A DNA stretch of 64,000 nucleotides from Onthophagus taurus (Eukaryota > Arthropoda > Insecta > Coleoptera > Scarabaeidae), in the NCBI RefSeq assembly GCF_036711975.1, contig NC_091976.1:9796001-9860000 (forward strand), in the 5' to 3' direction. This document shows positions 49,752 through 59,486 of this stretch, piece after piece. The notes under the pieces were generated by a model. The model worked only from the letters and a program-made list of their open reading frames with translations. It ran no database searches and was not told where the DNA came from. The position numbers and the translations under genes are program-made. Positions within the stretch are counted from its first letter, which is position 1. The number at the start of each line of letters is the position of its first letter.

Positions 49752-50694
49752 ATGCCCGATAATAACGTTGGTGATACACAAAATTTTTCCGAAAATTTTT
49801 CTGCAGTGCGACTTCCACCTTTTTGGGTATCAAAACCTGAAATCTGGTTTACTCAGGTGGAAGCAAAATTTTCAATTTGTAATGTGCAGAATGACAAAGC
49901 TAAATACAATCTGGTGATTTCTAATTTACCGTTAGAAATCATTTCATCAGTTATTGATGTGATTAATAACCCACCAGACACAAACTTATATCCTTTTCTT
50001 AAAAAAAACTTTAATTGATAGACTATCACAAAGTGAGGAGAAACGTCTGGATGATCTCCTGTCGGGTTCAGAGATGGGAAATCAAAAACCATCTGAATTC
50101 TTCCGAGGTATGATGGTTACTGCAGGTGGTTCTCAAGTTGTAAGTCAAGACTTACTTTTAAAACTTTGGAAGAGGAGGCTTCCACACACAATTTCAGTTG
50201 CCTTACTGGCCTCTGGAAAAAGTGATCCACTTGAATTACTAACGATGGCAGATAAAATTTGGGATTCTTTAAATTCCGGTCCTTATCCATCATTAAAAGT
50301 TTCAGAAATTACGCCTGCCCAAAATTCACATTCGACGCATGATTTTCCTTTATTAAAAGCCATCAGTGATTTAACTTCAACTTGTCAAACTTTGTTGCAA
50401 ACTGTAACACAACAACACACATCTATTACATCTATTCAAAATAAAATAAATAACTTACAACAGAGTGTTGAAGATACAAATTCTTTACAACGTCAGTGTT
50501 GTTCACATTGTCGTTACAATGACAATTCTTCATTTCGTTCGCGCAATCGTACTCCTTCTCGAGAACGTTCAAACATTTGCAAATTTCATGGCAGATATGG
50601 TACCAAAGCTTATAGTTGTGAAGGTACTTGGTGTAAATTCCATAATTTAATAAAAAATAAACCAACTACATCCTATTCAAATTCAAAAAACTAA
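49752..50694 (+). pseudogene. gag: Gag of gypsy element 3, one frameshift
   Basis: ATG 49752 (MPDNNVGDTQNFSENF). FWVSKPEIWFTQVEAKFSI and LVISNLPLEI are typical insect gypsy Gag. An A8 run at about 49999 ends the frame (KKNFN stop at 50018); one A fewer would continue into LIDRLSQSEEKRLDDLL and the next frame (50074-50694: LLKLWKRRLPHTI, a CKFHGRYGTKAYSCEGTWC finger). It would coat the RNA and form particles. Its end TCA AAA AAC TAA at 50683-50694 is a candidate -1 frameshift site into pol. Confidence 0.8.
50685..50694 (+). promoter_or_regulatory. Candidate gag-pol -1 frameshift site
   Basis: A AAA AAC immediately followed by TAA in the gag frame; pol is open in the -1 frame across the stop (CTA ATT AAA GTT). 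Same heptamer and same distance to the stop as in the Polinton. Confidence 0.75.
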
Positions 50695-50696
50695 TT

Positions 50697-52859
50697 AAAG
50701 TTTCGATAGAAAAATCCTCACCTTCTTCAAAATCAATTAACCAAATATCTTCCAGACTTTTTGTATATGATAATAAAAATAACCTGCGATTTTTGATTGA
50801 CACCGGAGCTGACATTTCTGTCATTCCAAATAAATTTTATCCCTTAAATCAAAAAGACTCACAGGCCATACTTACTGCGGCTAACGGTTCTGTAATCGAT
50901 ACTTATGGTAAAAAATTACTAACCGTCTCTTTAAATTTACGAAGAAATTTTCCTTTCGTTTTCACTATTGCGAATGTTACAAAACCAATTATTGGAGCTG
51001 ATTTCCTCAATAAATTCGCCATTTTAGTTGATATAAAAAATCGACAATTGATAGACTCAAAGACCACTTTATCTACTTATGGCACGTTAGCCAACTCAGA
51101 AATTTCTTCCCCTAAATTATTTTCTATCGAAACTGAATTTACAAATCTTTTAAAATCCTTTCCAAATTTAACCACTATTCCAGATTTTAATTTACCTGTT
51201 AAACATAATGTTAAACATTATATTATAACCGATTCACATCTTCCATTTTGTAGGCCGAGACGACTTGACAAAACTAAATTTGCAATCGCCAAAAGAGAAT
51301 TCAATGATATGGTAGAACTCGGTATTTGTAGATCATCTTCTTCTGTTGCTTCACTCTTACACATGGTACCTAAAAAAGATTGTCAAGACTGGCGTCCTTG
51401 TGGCGACTATCGTCTGTTAAATTTAGTAACGGTACCAGACAGATACCCATTACCTCATTTGCAAGATTTTAATTTGAACCTTCATGGCTGCACAATTTTT
51501 TCAAAAATCGATCTTGTACGAGCGTATCACCAGATACCAGTAGCAGAAGAAGATATCTACAAAACCGCTATCACTACCCCTTTCGGTCTCTATGAGTTCT
51601 CTAGAATGCCATTTGGGTTAAAAAACGCAGCCCAAACGTTTCAACGATTTATAAATGAAGTAACTTCCGGTTTAAGTTTCATTTTTGTCTACCTGGATGA
51701 TATCCTTATTGCTAGTAAAGACAAAAATGAACATTTAATTCACCTTCGACAACTTTTTGAAAGATTAGACAGTTTTGGAATCAACATTAAACCGTCTAAA
51801 TGTGTTTTTGGAGTAAGTTCAATAGATTTTTTAAGCCATCATATATCTTCCAAAGGGTCTCGTCCAACTCAATCAAAAATTGAAGCAATAAATAATTTTC
51901 CTCAACCTCAAAATCTGAAAGAACTCCAAAGATTTCTTGGAATGATCAATTTCTATCACAGATTTGTACCCAATTTTTCTGAAATTCTTGGACCCCTGCA
52001 TTATCTTTCGACCACACTTTGCAAAAATAATCAGAAGCAAATTACTGTGTGGACAGACGAGCACACCAACTCTTTTTCACGTGCTAAAGATCTATTATCT
52101 CAGTCCGTATATATCGCGCATCCAAATCCTTCAGCCAATTTGACATTAACAACAGATGCCTCTAATACAGGTATGGGTGCAGTTCTGTCTCAGGCTATTA
52201 ATAATACGACCCAACCCGTTGCTTTCTTTTCAAAAAAGTTATCACCTAGTCAAATAAATTACTCAACTTTTGATAGGGAACTTTTAGCTATTTATTCATC
52301 TATTAAATATTTCAAACATTTTTTATACGGCAACCAATTTACAATTTACACTGATCACAAACCGTTAGTTAATTCCATTCATTCCAAATCAGATAAAACA
52401 CCAAGACAAACACGTTATCTTCATTATATATCTCAATTCACTTCAGACATCAGGTATATTAAAGGCGATTCTAACATTATTGCAGACACAATGTCACGCA
52501 TTAATATAGAATCCCTCAATTTTTCTTATCCTGATTTAAAAGAGATTAAACATGCTCAATCTACAGATCTTCAGTTACAACATCTCTTACAAGCCCAATC
52601 GCGAGGTAATACTAATTTTACACTCGTTGAAGAAAAATCAGTTTTTCCTGATATAACTCTTTGGTGTGATGTCTCAACATCCATTCCTAAAATTTATATT
52701 CCCGAAAAATTTCGCAAACAAATTTTCCAAAAATTTCACAATGTTTCACATCTTGGTATACGTGCAACTCGTCATTTATTAAAGATGCGTTTCTTTTGGC
52801 CCCACATGAGTAAAGATGTCAAAAAACTAAAATTAATAAATATACAAAATCTCCTATAG
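50697..52859 (+). pseudogene. pol: Pol of gypsy element 3: protease, RT, RNase H, part of integrase
   Basis: The frame is open from before the gag stop. Protease [13 protein letters not shown]; reverse transcriptase [41 protein letters not shown]; RNase [23 protein letters not shown]; integrase start [20 protein letters not shown] and [13 protein letters not shown] small out-of-frame deletion at about 52840 removes the CxxC half of the zinc finger and ends the frame at 52859. Confidence 0.88.
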
Positions 52860-53731
52860 AGCATATAAATGTTCCACAAGGAAGATTTCAACATATACAT
52901 ATAGATCTTGTTGGACCTTTTACTCCTTCTTCTGGTGATTCATATATTTTAACTGTTATTGAACGTTTTACTCGATGGCCAGAAGCTTTTCCGGTTATAG
53001 ACACTTCAGCAAGCACCATAGCAAATACACTTTTTCAAAATTACTTTTCACGATTTGGTATTCCGCACACAATTACTCATGACAAAGGGCGGCAATTTGA
53101 ATCTCAACTTTTTTCAAAATTTGCCATGTTAATTGGTGCTACACAAATTAGTACTTCTGCTTATCATCCGCAAAGCAATGGAATTTTGGAGAGATTTCAT
53201 CGTACACTCAAAAATTCCATTGTTGCACGTGGTAGTAGCAACAGGTGGTTTCACGATCTTCCAATAATTTTATTAGGACTCAGATCTTCTTTAAAAGAAG
53301 ATCTGGGATGTTCTTCTGCTGAACTTGTGTTTGGACAACCGTTTCGTCTTCCAGGCGAATTCTTTCTTAAGTCAAACTCTTCGATAGACACAGATCAACT
53401 TCTTATTAGCCTGCGTGAATCTTTTGCAAACTTGAGATCAACTCAGACTAACTTTCATTCAAAATTAAAACCTTTCATACACAAAGAATTGTTTAAATCA
53501 AATTTTGTTTTTGTAAAAATTCAAGGAATAAAAAATTCTTTATCATCCAGATTTGAAGGTCCTTTCAAAGTTATTAAGAGAATGGATAAATACTTTGTTA
53601 TTCTAAAGAATAATCGCCACACTTCAATGCATATTGATCATTTACAACCAGCATTCTTGTTGAATGAAACCTTGCATGATATTAATACTGTTAAAGAAAC
53701 TCTTAAAAAAGTAAAATTTTCCTTTTTATAA
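52845..53731 (+). pseudogene. pol: Integrase core of gypsy element 3
   Basis: Continues in another frame after the deletion: FQHIHIDLVGPF (Asp), ITHDKGRQFES (Asp), HPQSNGILERFHR (Glu), then SSRFEGPFKVIKRM (GPY/F-like) and HIDHLQPAF. All three catalytic residues are kept, only the zinc finger and frame are lost. Confidence 0.88.
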
Positions 53732-53900
53732 TTTAATCAAATACTTATTATTTCAATGTATATAATGTCTTTCTTGTGCAGACTAAAGACAATTGTTACC
53801 ACCCTCTATGGATTTCCTTTTCTTCTTCGTTCTCTTTATTTCTATGTTTGAAACATCGTCATTAATTTAAATTTTTAATTTTTATTGAAGGAGGGAATTA
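53732..53900 (+). other. 3' untranslated region and polypurine tract of gypsy element 3
   Basis: Non-coding; GAAGGAGGGAAT (about 53887-53898) fits a polypurine tract that was next to the LTR before the Harbinger insertion. Confidence 0.6.
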
Positions 53901-54056
53901 GGCTAGGCGCAAATTGAGACGCGTATGACGCGTGCGACATGACGTGACACGACCGACATGACGCGAACACGTGGCACGCGTAGCGTTGACACTCGCAAAT
54001 TGCCACGCAGTTTTTTACGGCTCGCGATCTCTAGTAACGCGGTTTTTTATCTTACA

Positions 54057-54246
54057 ATGAACGAGAAAAGAAGAAAACTAGAGTTATTGTTAAGCTCTGA
54101 ATCTGATTCAGACTGGAGTGCTGAAGGGGAAGAAGTATTATTATACTCGTTGACGAAAAAAAAACTGAAGGCCCCTAATAACTTTTACCTATGTAAAAGA
54201 AAAAGTCATGGGCAATTTAAAATGACTTCCGAGTTTCCGGATGATG
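54057..54246 (+). pseudogene. Harbinger transposase exon 1, truncated
   Basis: ATG 54057, MNEKRRKLELLLSSESDS, LLYSLTKKKLKAPNNF, KRKSHGQFKMTSEFPDDVF: same layout as exon 1 at 10355 (ETHGEFRLTSEFSDDQF). It breaks off at about 54246 where the Penelope fragment starts; no second exon remains. Confidence 0.78.
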
Positions 54247-54477
54247 TATTTTTTATTTTTCCATTGTTTCGAGATTTCAAATTCTTCCAGCAAGTTTCTA
54301 GTTTCAACCATTTAGGTTGGTGATGTATTAATTTTATGTTTTTAAGGCTTATTTTATGATTAGTTTCTAAAAGGTGTTTAAAAATAGCAGAATTTTTGTC
54401 TTTGGTATGTTCTTTAAAACGAGTTAGTAGATTTCCAGCTGTTTGACCAATGTATATTTTATTACAATCATTACAGG
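54247..54477 (-). pseudogene. Penelope GIY-YIG endonuclease fragment, left half
   Basis: Minus strand DCNKIYIGQTAGNLLTRFKE and SAIFKHLLETNHKIS, the GIY-YIG domain and tail of a Penelope-type protein. The upstream residues (GVYRISC) are at 58931-58985 on the other side of the Mag-like insertion. A different Penelope family from that at 22479. Confidence 0.78.
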
Positions 54478-54608
54478 TGTAGTATAGGTTACCATTCTTA
54501 CTTGTATTGTATGTAGGCGCTGTGCGCACGACGATTTGAATAAAGGCAGTTAACATCTAGCAGGCGTATTGATAAGACGACCTTTCCACAACAGATGACA
54601 TTACAACA
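54478..54608 (+). repeat. 5' LTR of Mag-like element 2
   Basis: 131 bp, identical to 58795-58925; contains AATAAA. Among the shortest LTRs in the family. Confidence 0.95.
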
Positions 54609-54626
54609 TGGCGCTGCGAGTGTGAT
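54609..54626 (+). promoter_or_regulatory. Primer binding site of Mag-like element 2
   Basis: TGGCGCTGCGAGTGTGAT directly follows the LTR; tRNA not identified. Confidence 0.65.
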
Positions 54627-54677
54627 AAAAATCATCTTCAAGTAATAAATTATAAGCAAGGGATTTGTTAGTGAGGT

Positions 54678-57600
54678 ATGGAATCGAAAAACGCTATTCC
54701 GTGCCTACAAATGGCTGGAAATACATCAGAAAATTGGAAACGTTTTATCCAGAGGTTTGAAATATACGCGTCGGCCATTGAGCTCGACAAGAAAGAAGAA
54801 AGAACGCAATGTGCCCAACTTTTACATCTAATCGGTGAGGAGGCAATACAAATTTATAATACTTTTAAATTTGAAGAAGAGGAAAAAAATAAAATTAAGA
54901 TTTTGAAAGAAAAATTTAAAAATCATTTCACTCCAAAAAAGAATCTTACTTATGAAAGATATAAATTTTTTACCATGCGTCAAGGTCAAACCAATGTCGA
55001 ACAATTTATAACTGAATTAAAAAATCAAAGTAATGAATGTGAATTGAGTCACTTGCGTGAAGATTTAATTAAATCAATGTTAATCATTGGAATAAAAGAT
55101 GAATCACTGAGAGAAAAGTTGCTGGAAAAAGAGGAAACGCCGCTAAACAGAGTGGTAGAGTGCTGCATCTTAACAGAAAGTTCCCGATCAAAGTTACAGC
55201 ATATGAAAGCGAGAGAAGAAGTACAAGACCGGAAAGAAAATATTGATACAGTAAGAAATAATCCGTTCCGAAGAAGACACCCATCAGTCCTTCGTCAAGC
55301 ATCAGTTCATGGTTATTACAGGCCACGAAATAGTGCCAGAGAAAGAAGTACTGGATCGTCAAGTAAAGTATCGATAATAAATTGTAAAAAATGCGGAAAA
55401 TCGCACCGAACAAACCAATGCCCTGCATTTGGTAAACCTTGTGATGTTTGTAAAAAAAATAATCACTTTGCAAATGTCTGTTATTATCGAAATAAATCAA
55501 TTAACATAGTAGGTTCTAAAAATTTAAACATCGATTATATAAGTAATAAAAATAAACAATATAATTATTGTAAAGTACAAATTAATATCAACAAACAATC
55601 AAATTATAAAGTCGCATTTAAGGTAGACACTGGTGCTTCCGCAAATATAATTTCAATACAACATTTAAAGAAATCTAAATTTAATTTAAATAAGGTTTAT
55701 GAAGCAAATGATTATTTGGTTGCATATACCGGAGATAAAATTCCTATAATAGGAAAATGTTTTATAAACTTAAGATTCTTTAATAAAACATTACAAAATG
55801 TTGAATTTTACGTAGTTGATAAACAACAATCATTATTGGGACTAAATGCGTGTCTAGGCTTGGATATTCTTAAAATTAACGAAAAAGTTGAGATAGGAAT
55901 GGTCGATAAATCAAAAAACATTAGTTACAAAGATTTAATTATAAGATATAAACAAATATTTGAAGGTATTGGAAAGGTAGGTAAACCTTACCACATAGAG
56001 TTGAAAAATAATTGTAAACCAATTTCACAAGCCATTAGAGGTGTACCTTTTGCTTTAGAAAATAAATTTAAAGAATGTTTGGACAATTTAATAAATTTAA
56101 AAATAATTAAAAAAATCAAAGGTAGTACAGAATGGTTGAACTCTTACGTCTTAGTTAGAAAAGATGACGGATCTTTACGAATATGTCTTGATCCAAAAAA
56201 CCTGAATGAATCAATAAAACCAATTAAAGTAAAAACTCCCACAATAGATGAAATTGCATCAAAATTAAATGGGTCTACAATGTTTTCTAAGTTAGATGCC
56301 ACCAGCAGTTTTTGGAATGTAGAATTAGATGAGGAGTCAAGCAAACTTTGTTCATTTGGAACACCTTATGGACGATACAGATTTTTACGTATGCCGTTCG
56401 GTATAAGTATTGCTAGTCAAGTTTTTCAAGAATACTATAATCAAATTTTCGCCATTCCCGGTGTACAAATTTATATCGACGACATTTTGATTCATGGAAA
56501 AGACAAAGACGAACATGATGCTAGGTTAAAACAGGTATTTGAAATTGCGAAGCAAAACAATGTTAAATTTAATTTACAAAAATGCCAATTTGGCATAAAT
56601 GAGGTCAAATATTTAGGACATAAATTTTCTAAGAAGGGTATGTCAATCGATGAAGAAAAAATATATGCAATCAAAAATATGCCAACTCCAAAAAATGTTA
56701 AAGATATTCAAATTTTCCTGGGTTTTATTAATCAAGTGGGTAGATTTATAAATAATTTATCTGACCTAACTGAACCGTTAAGGCAATTACTTAGAAAGAA
56801 AACTATTTTTCATTGGGGTGCAAGCCAAAATAATGCCTTTGAAGAATTAAAAAATCAGATCTCAACGGAAATTTCATTAAAATACTTCAATCCAAAACTA
56901 AAAACTACAATATCTGTAGACGCATCAAAAAGTGGTGTTGGAGCTGTACTCATGCAAAATGGTTGTCCATGTGCATTTGCTTCCAGATCTTTAACAGACA
57001 CTCAAATGAGATATGCTCAGATAGAAAAAGAGCTATTAGCTATTTGTTTTGGAGTAAATAAATTTTACCAATATGTTTATGGAACTGAATTTGATGTGGA
57101 AACAGACCACAAACCATTAATTTCAATTTTCAAAAAACCGTTAAATAATTGCCCCATGAGGCTTCAACGAATGTTATTGTCATTACAAAAATTTAATATC
57201 AATATATACTTTAAACCAGGAAAAGAATTAATTATTGCTGATGCACTATCAAGGTGCAAGGTGGAAGAACCATTGATTGATGATATGCATATAGAAGCAC
57301 ATGTATGCATTGTTGAAAAAAATATAAAAATTTCAAATGAAAGGGTAAATGATTTAAAAGATGCAACAGAAAGTGACGGCGAATTAAAATTGGTAAAAGA
57401 ATATATAAAAAATGGTTGGCCGAAGATTTCAAAATTAAATAATAAATCTCACGAATTAAAAGCTTTCTATAAAATTAAAAGTGAAATTACTGAATCCAAA
57501 AATGGTTTACTCTATTTCAATCAAAGAGCCATAATACCTAAATCATGGAGAAATAAAGTATTAAACGATATACATGTTGGTCATTTAGGAATAAATAAAT

Positions 57601-58748
57601 GTATACAAAAAGCAAAAAATACGGTTTATTGGCCAAATATTTACAACGATGTTGAAACATTAATTAAAAAGTGCGAGATGTGTAATAAATTCGCAAACTC
57701 AAACGCTAAAGACGAAATGATACCCCATCAAATAATAAAGCAACCTTGGCAGAAGGTTGGTATAGATCTTTTTGAAATTCAAAGTCAAACGTATTTAATT
57801 GTCGTTGACTACTACTCAAAATTCCCAGAGATATGTAATTTAAATAAAAATCTAACAAGTGTAAATGTAATTGAAAAATTAAAGTCCGTATTTGCAAGAC
57901 ACGGTATACCAAAATTGGTGATATCAGATAGTGGCAGACAATTTATTAGCGCCGAATTTCAAAAGTTTGCAAAAGATTGGAATTTTATTGGTATAACATC
58001 GTCACCTCATCATCAACAATCTAACGGCTTGGTGGAACGACATATACAAACAATAAAAAGAATTCTGAAAAAATGTATTGAAAATAACGAAGATATTCAT
58101 TTAGCATTACTGAGTTTGAGAAACACTCCAGTCTATGGAACTTATTCACCGTCTCAAATATTAATGTCCAGGTACCTAAGAGACAATTTAGTGTATAAAG
58201 AGAATTTGTTGCAACCTCGTGTAATAAACAAAAAGAAATTTAATGAGAAAATTAAGGTGAATCAGAAAATAGGACAAGAATACTATAACAAAAAGGTGGT
58301 TAGATTTAAAAAAAATTTATATAAAAATGAAACAGTGTGGTATCAGGATAGACCAGGCAGTATATGGAAGAAGGGCAGAATTGTAAAACAAATTAGAAAC
58401 AGAACCTTTCTTATTGAAAAAGAGGATGGAGGTAGTTTGATAAGAAATCAGTTATATTTAAAGACTAGATATGACAATAACGAACGTGCTGTCTGTCAAA
58501 CACCTTTGAGTCCTAATTCAAATTTTGTAGCAGCTGGTATTTTGGAGAATTGTAGTGTGAGCGGAGCTATTGTGGATGATAGCCAGGTTGATGTAAATGA
58601 TGATTTAGAGATGGAACCTGTTGGAAACGATGTGGATGCACAGATTATGGCAGAGAGGGGAAAATCGGCTGTTATGGATGATAGTGGCGTTGAAACAAAA
58701 CGTAGAGTAGTAAAACCAAATAAATTAAAAGACTATGTACTTTATTAG
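54678..58748 (+). CDS. gag-pol: Gag-Pol polyprotein of Mag-like element 2, intact
   Basis: 1356 residues, ATG 54678. Gag (FIQRFEIYASAIELDKKEER, RYKFFTMRQGQTNVEQFI); two knuckles near 236 (CKKCGKSHRTNQC, CDVCKKNNHFANVC); protease FKVDTGASANIIS near 315; reverse transcriptase LRICLDPKNLNESI and QIYIDDILI near 600; RNase H SVDASKSGVGAVLMQ near 746; integrase HVGHLGINKC..CEMCNKFA near 965, then GIDLFEI, VISDSGRQF and NGLVERHIQ (Asp, Asp, Glu), tail acidic. No stop or frame change: likely competent for transposition. Same lineage as the element at 17941, but clearly different in sequence. Confidence 0.95.
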   Translation: MESKNAIPCLQMAGNTSENWKRFIQRFEIYASAIELDKKEERTQCAQLLHLIGEEAIQIYNTFKFEEEEKNKIKILKEKFKNHFTPKKNLTYERYKFFTMRQGQTNVEQFITELKNQSNECELSHLREDLIKSMLIIGIKDESLREKLLEKEETPLNRVVECCILTESSRSKLQHMKAREEVQDRKENIDTVRNNPFRRRHPSVLRQASVHGYYRPRNSARERSTGSSSKVSIINCKKCGKSHRTNQCPAFGKPCDVCKKNNHFANVCYYRNKSINIVGSKNLNIDYISNKNKQYNYCKVQININKQSNYKVAFKVDTGASANIISIQHLKKSKFNLNKVYEANDYLVAYTGDKIPIIGKCFINLRFFNKTLQNVEFYVVDKQQSLLGLNACLGLDILKINEKVEIGMVDKSKNISYKDLIIRYKQIFEGIGKVGKPYHIELKNNCKPISQAIRGVPFALENKFKECLDNLINLKIIKKIKGSTEWLNSYVLVRKDDGSLRICLDPKNLNESIKPIKVKTPTIDEIASKLNGSTMFSKLDATSSFWNVELDEESSKLCSFGTPYGRYRFLRMPFGISIASQVFQEYYNQIFAIPGVQIYIDDILIHGKDKDEHDARLKQVFEIAKQNNVKFNLQKCQFGINEVKYLGHKFSKKGMSIDEEKIYAIKNMPTPKNVKDIQIFLGFINQVGRFINNLSDLTEPLRQLLRKKTIFHWGASQNNAFEELKNQISTEISLKYFNPKLKTTISVDASKSGVGAVLMQNGCPCAFASRSLTDTQMRYAQIEKELLAICFGVNKFYQYVYGTEFDVETDHKPLISIFKKPLNNCPMRLQRMLLSLQKFNINIYFKPGKELIIADALSRCKVEEPLIDDMHIEAHVCIVEKNIKISNERVNDLKDATESDGELKLVKEYIKNGWPKISKLNNKSHELKAFYKIKSEITESKNGLLYFNQRAIIPKSWRNKVLNDIHVGHLGINKCIQKAKNTVYWPNIYNDVETLIKKCEMCNKFANSNAKDEMIPHQIIKQPWQKVGIDLFEIQSQTYLIVVDYYSKFPEICNLNKNLTSVNVIEKLKSVFARHGIPKLVISDSGRQFISAEFQKFAKDWNFIGITSSPHHQQSNGLVERHIQTIKRILKKCIENNEDIHLALLSLRNTPVYGTYSPSQILMSRYLRDNLVYKENLLQPRVINKKKFNEKIKVNQKIGQEYYNKKVVRFKKNLYKNETVWYQDRPGSIWKKGRIVKQIRNRTFLIEKEDGGSLIRNQLYLKTRYDNNERAVCQTPLSPNSNFVAAGILENCSVSGAIVDDSQVDVNDDLEMEPVGNDVDAQIMAERGKSAVMDDSGVETKRRVVKPNKLKDYVLY

Positions 58749-58782
58749 TATGTACTTAACATTGTAAATAAATTCTTAATTT

Positions 58783-58794
58783 TAGGAAGGGAGA
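58783..58794 (+). promoter_or_regulatory. Polypurine tract of Mag-like element 2
   Basis: AGGAAGGGAGA before TGTAGTATAGG. Confidence 0.75.
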
Positions 58795-58925
58795 TGTAGT
58801 ATAGGTTACCATTCTTACTTGTATTGTATGTAGGCGCTGTGCGCACGACGATTTGAATAAAGGCAGTTAACATCTAGCAGGCGTATTGATAAGACGACCT
58901 TTCCACAACAGATGACATTACAACA
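58795..58925 (+). repeat. 3' LTR of Mag-like element 2
   Basis: Identical to the 5' LTR. Confidence 0.95.
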
Positions 58926-58930
58926 ACAGG

Positions 58931-58985
58931 ATATTCTGTAAACACCGTTGAGCAAATGAAAATGGAATTTATGTTTATTATTCTC
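58931..58985 (-). pseudogene. Penelope GIY-YIG endonuclease fragment, right half
   Basis: Minus strand HLLNGVYRISC is the residue run that precedes NDCNKIYIGQT in 54477; the two halves were one fragment before the Mag-like insertion. Confidence 0.72.
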
Positions 58986-59429
58986 AAGAAACACGTGTGT
59001 CGAGTAAAGTCGACGGTCATCCGAAGCTCTATCGGCGTAGTTTCGGTTTCGGCCAAAATACAGCCGAAACGAAACTTCGTCGAAATCCCTATTTTAGGCC
59101 GAAACTGGTCGAATCCGAAACAGAAACCGAAATTTCGGTCGGGCATTAAATACGATATATCATAAATTAAATATATTTTTATATTTAATTTATTTTAATA
59201 TACTTATTTAATTTTACTTTATTTTATTTATTTATTTATTTTTTTTTTTTTTGACACGTGCGGCGCGAAAAACTGTGCCACTGCCACTGCGTCGCGCGTG
59301 TTCGTGTCAACGCGAGTCGCGCTGCGTCGCGACGCGCGATCAATTTGCGCTGTCACATTGATTTCCTATTGCTACAAAAGTACGCGCTGCGCTGTGTCAT
59401 GTCGCACGCGTCTCAATTTGCGCCTAGCC
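58986..59429. other. Right part of the gutted Harbinger element
   Basis: A short CGGTTTCGGCC-rich stretch (59010-59150), AT-rich part, then CG-rich subterminal sequence with GCGTCGCG words up to the terminal repeat. No gene. Confidence 0.55.
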
Positions 59430-59433
59430 TAAT

Positions 59434-59486
59434 TGTAGCACATCACGCACTCTTATTATTTTTATATAGAAACATCATGTTATATC
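59434..59486 (+). repeat. 3' LTR of gypsy element 3, first part
   Basis: TGTAGCACATCACGCACTC..., matching 49157 onward, cut at GTTATATC by the P element; the rest is at 62547-62720. Confidence 0.82.

Larger units (their letters stand above)
54478..58925 (+). mobile_element. Mag-like Ty3/gypsy retrotransposon 2, intact, identical LTRs
   Basis: Identical 131-bp LTRs (54478-54608, 58795-58925; TGTAGTATAGG...TTACAACA), target duplication ACAGG (54473-54477, 58926-58930), primer site, one long frame, polypurine tract. Inserted inside the Penelope GIY-YIG fragment. LTR identity means very recent transposition. Confidence 0.95.
53901..59429. mobile_element. Gutted PIF/Harbinger element with nested Penelope fragment and Mag-like element
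   Basis: Ends GGCTAGGCGCAAATTGAGAC and its complement, like the 10238 element. The flanks read TTA on the left and TAA on the right, so the target duplication is ambiguous. Inside are CG-rich subterminal regions (many CGCG and GACGCG words) and exon 1 of a Harbinger transposase, then a Penelope fragment. About 1.1 kb without nested DNA. Confidence 0.78.

Noticed and set aside
49995-50010. A8 run in gag of gypsy element 3 as a second frameshift signal
   Set aside because: It splits a conserved Gag domain rather than joining two proteins; a homopolymer insertion fits better.
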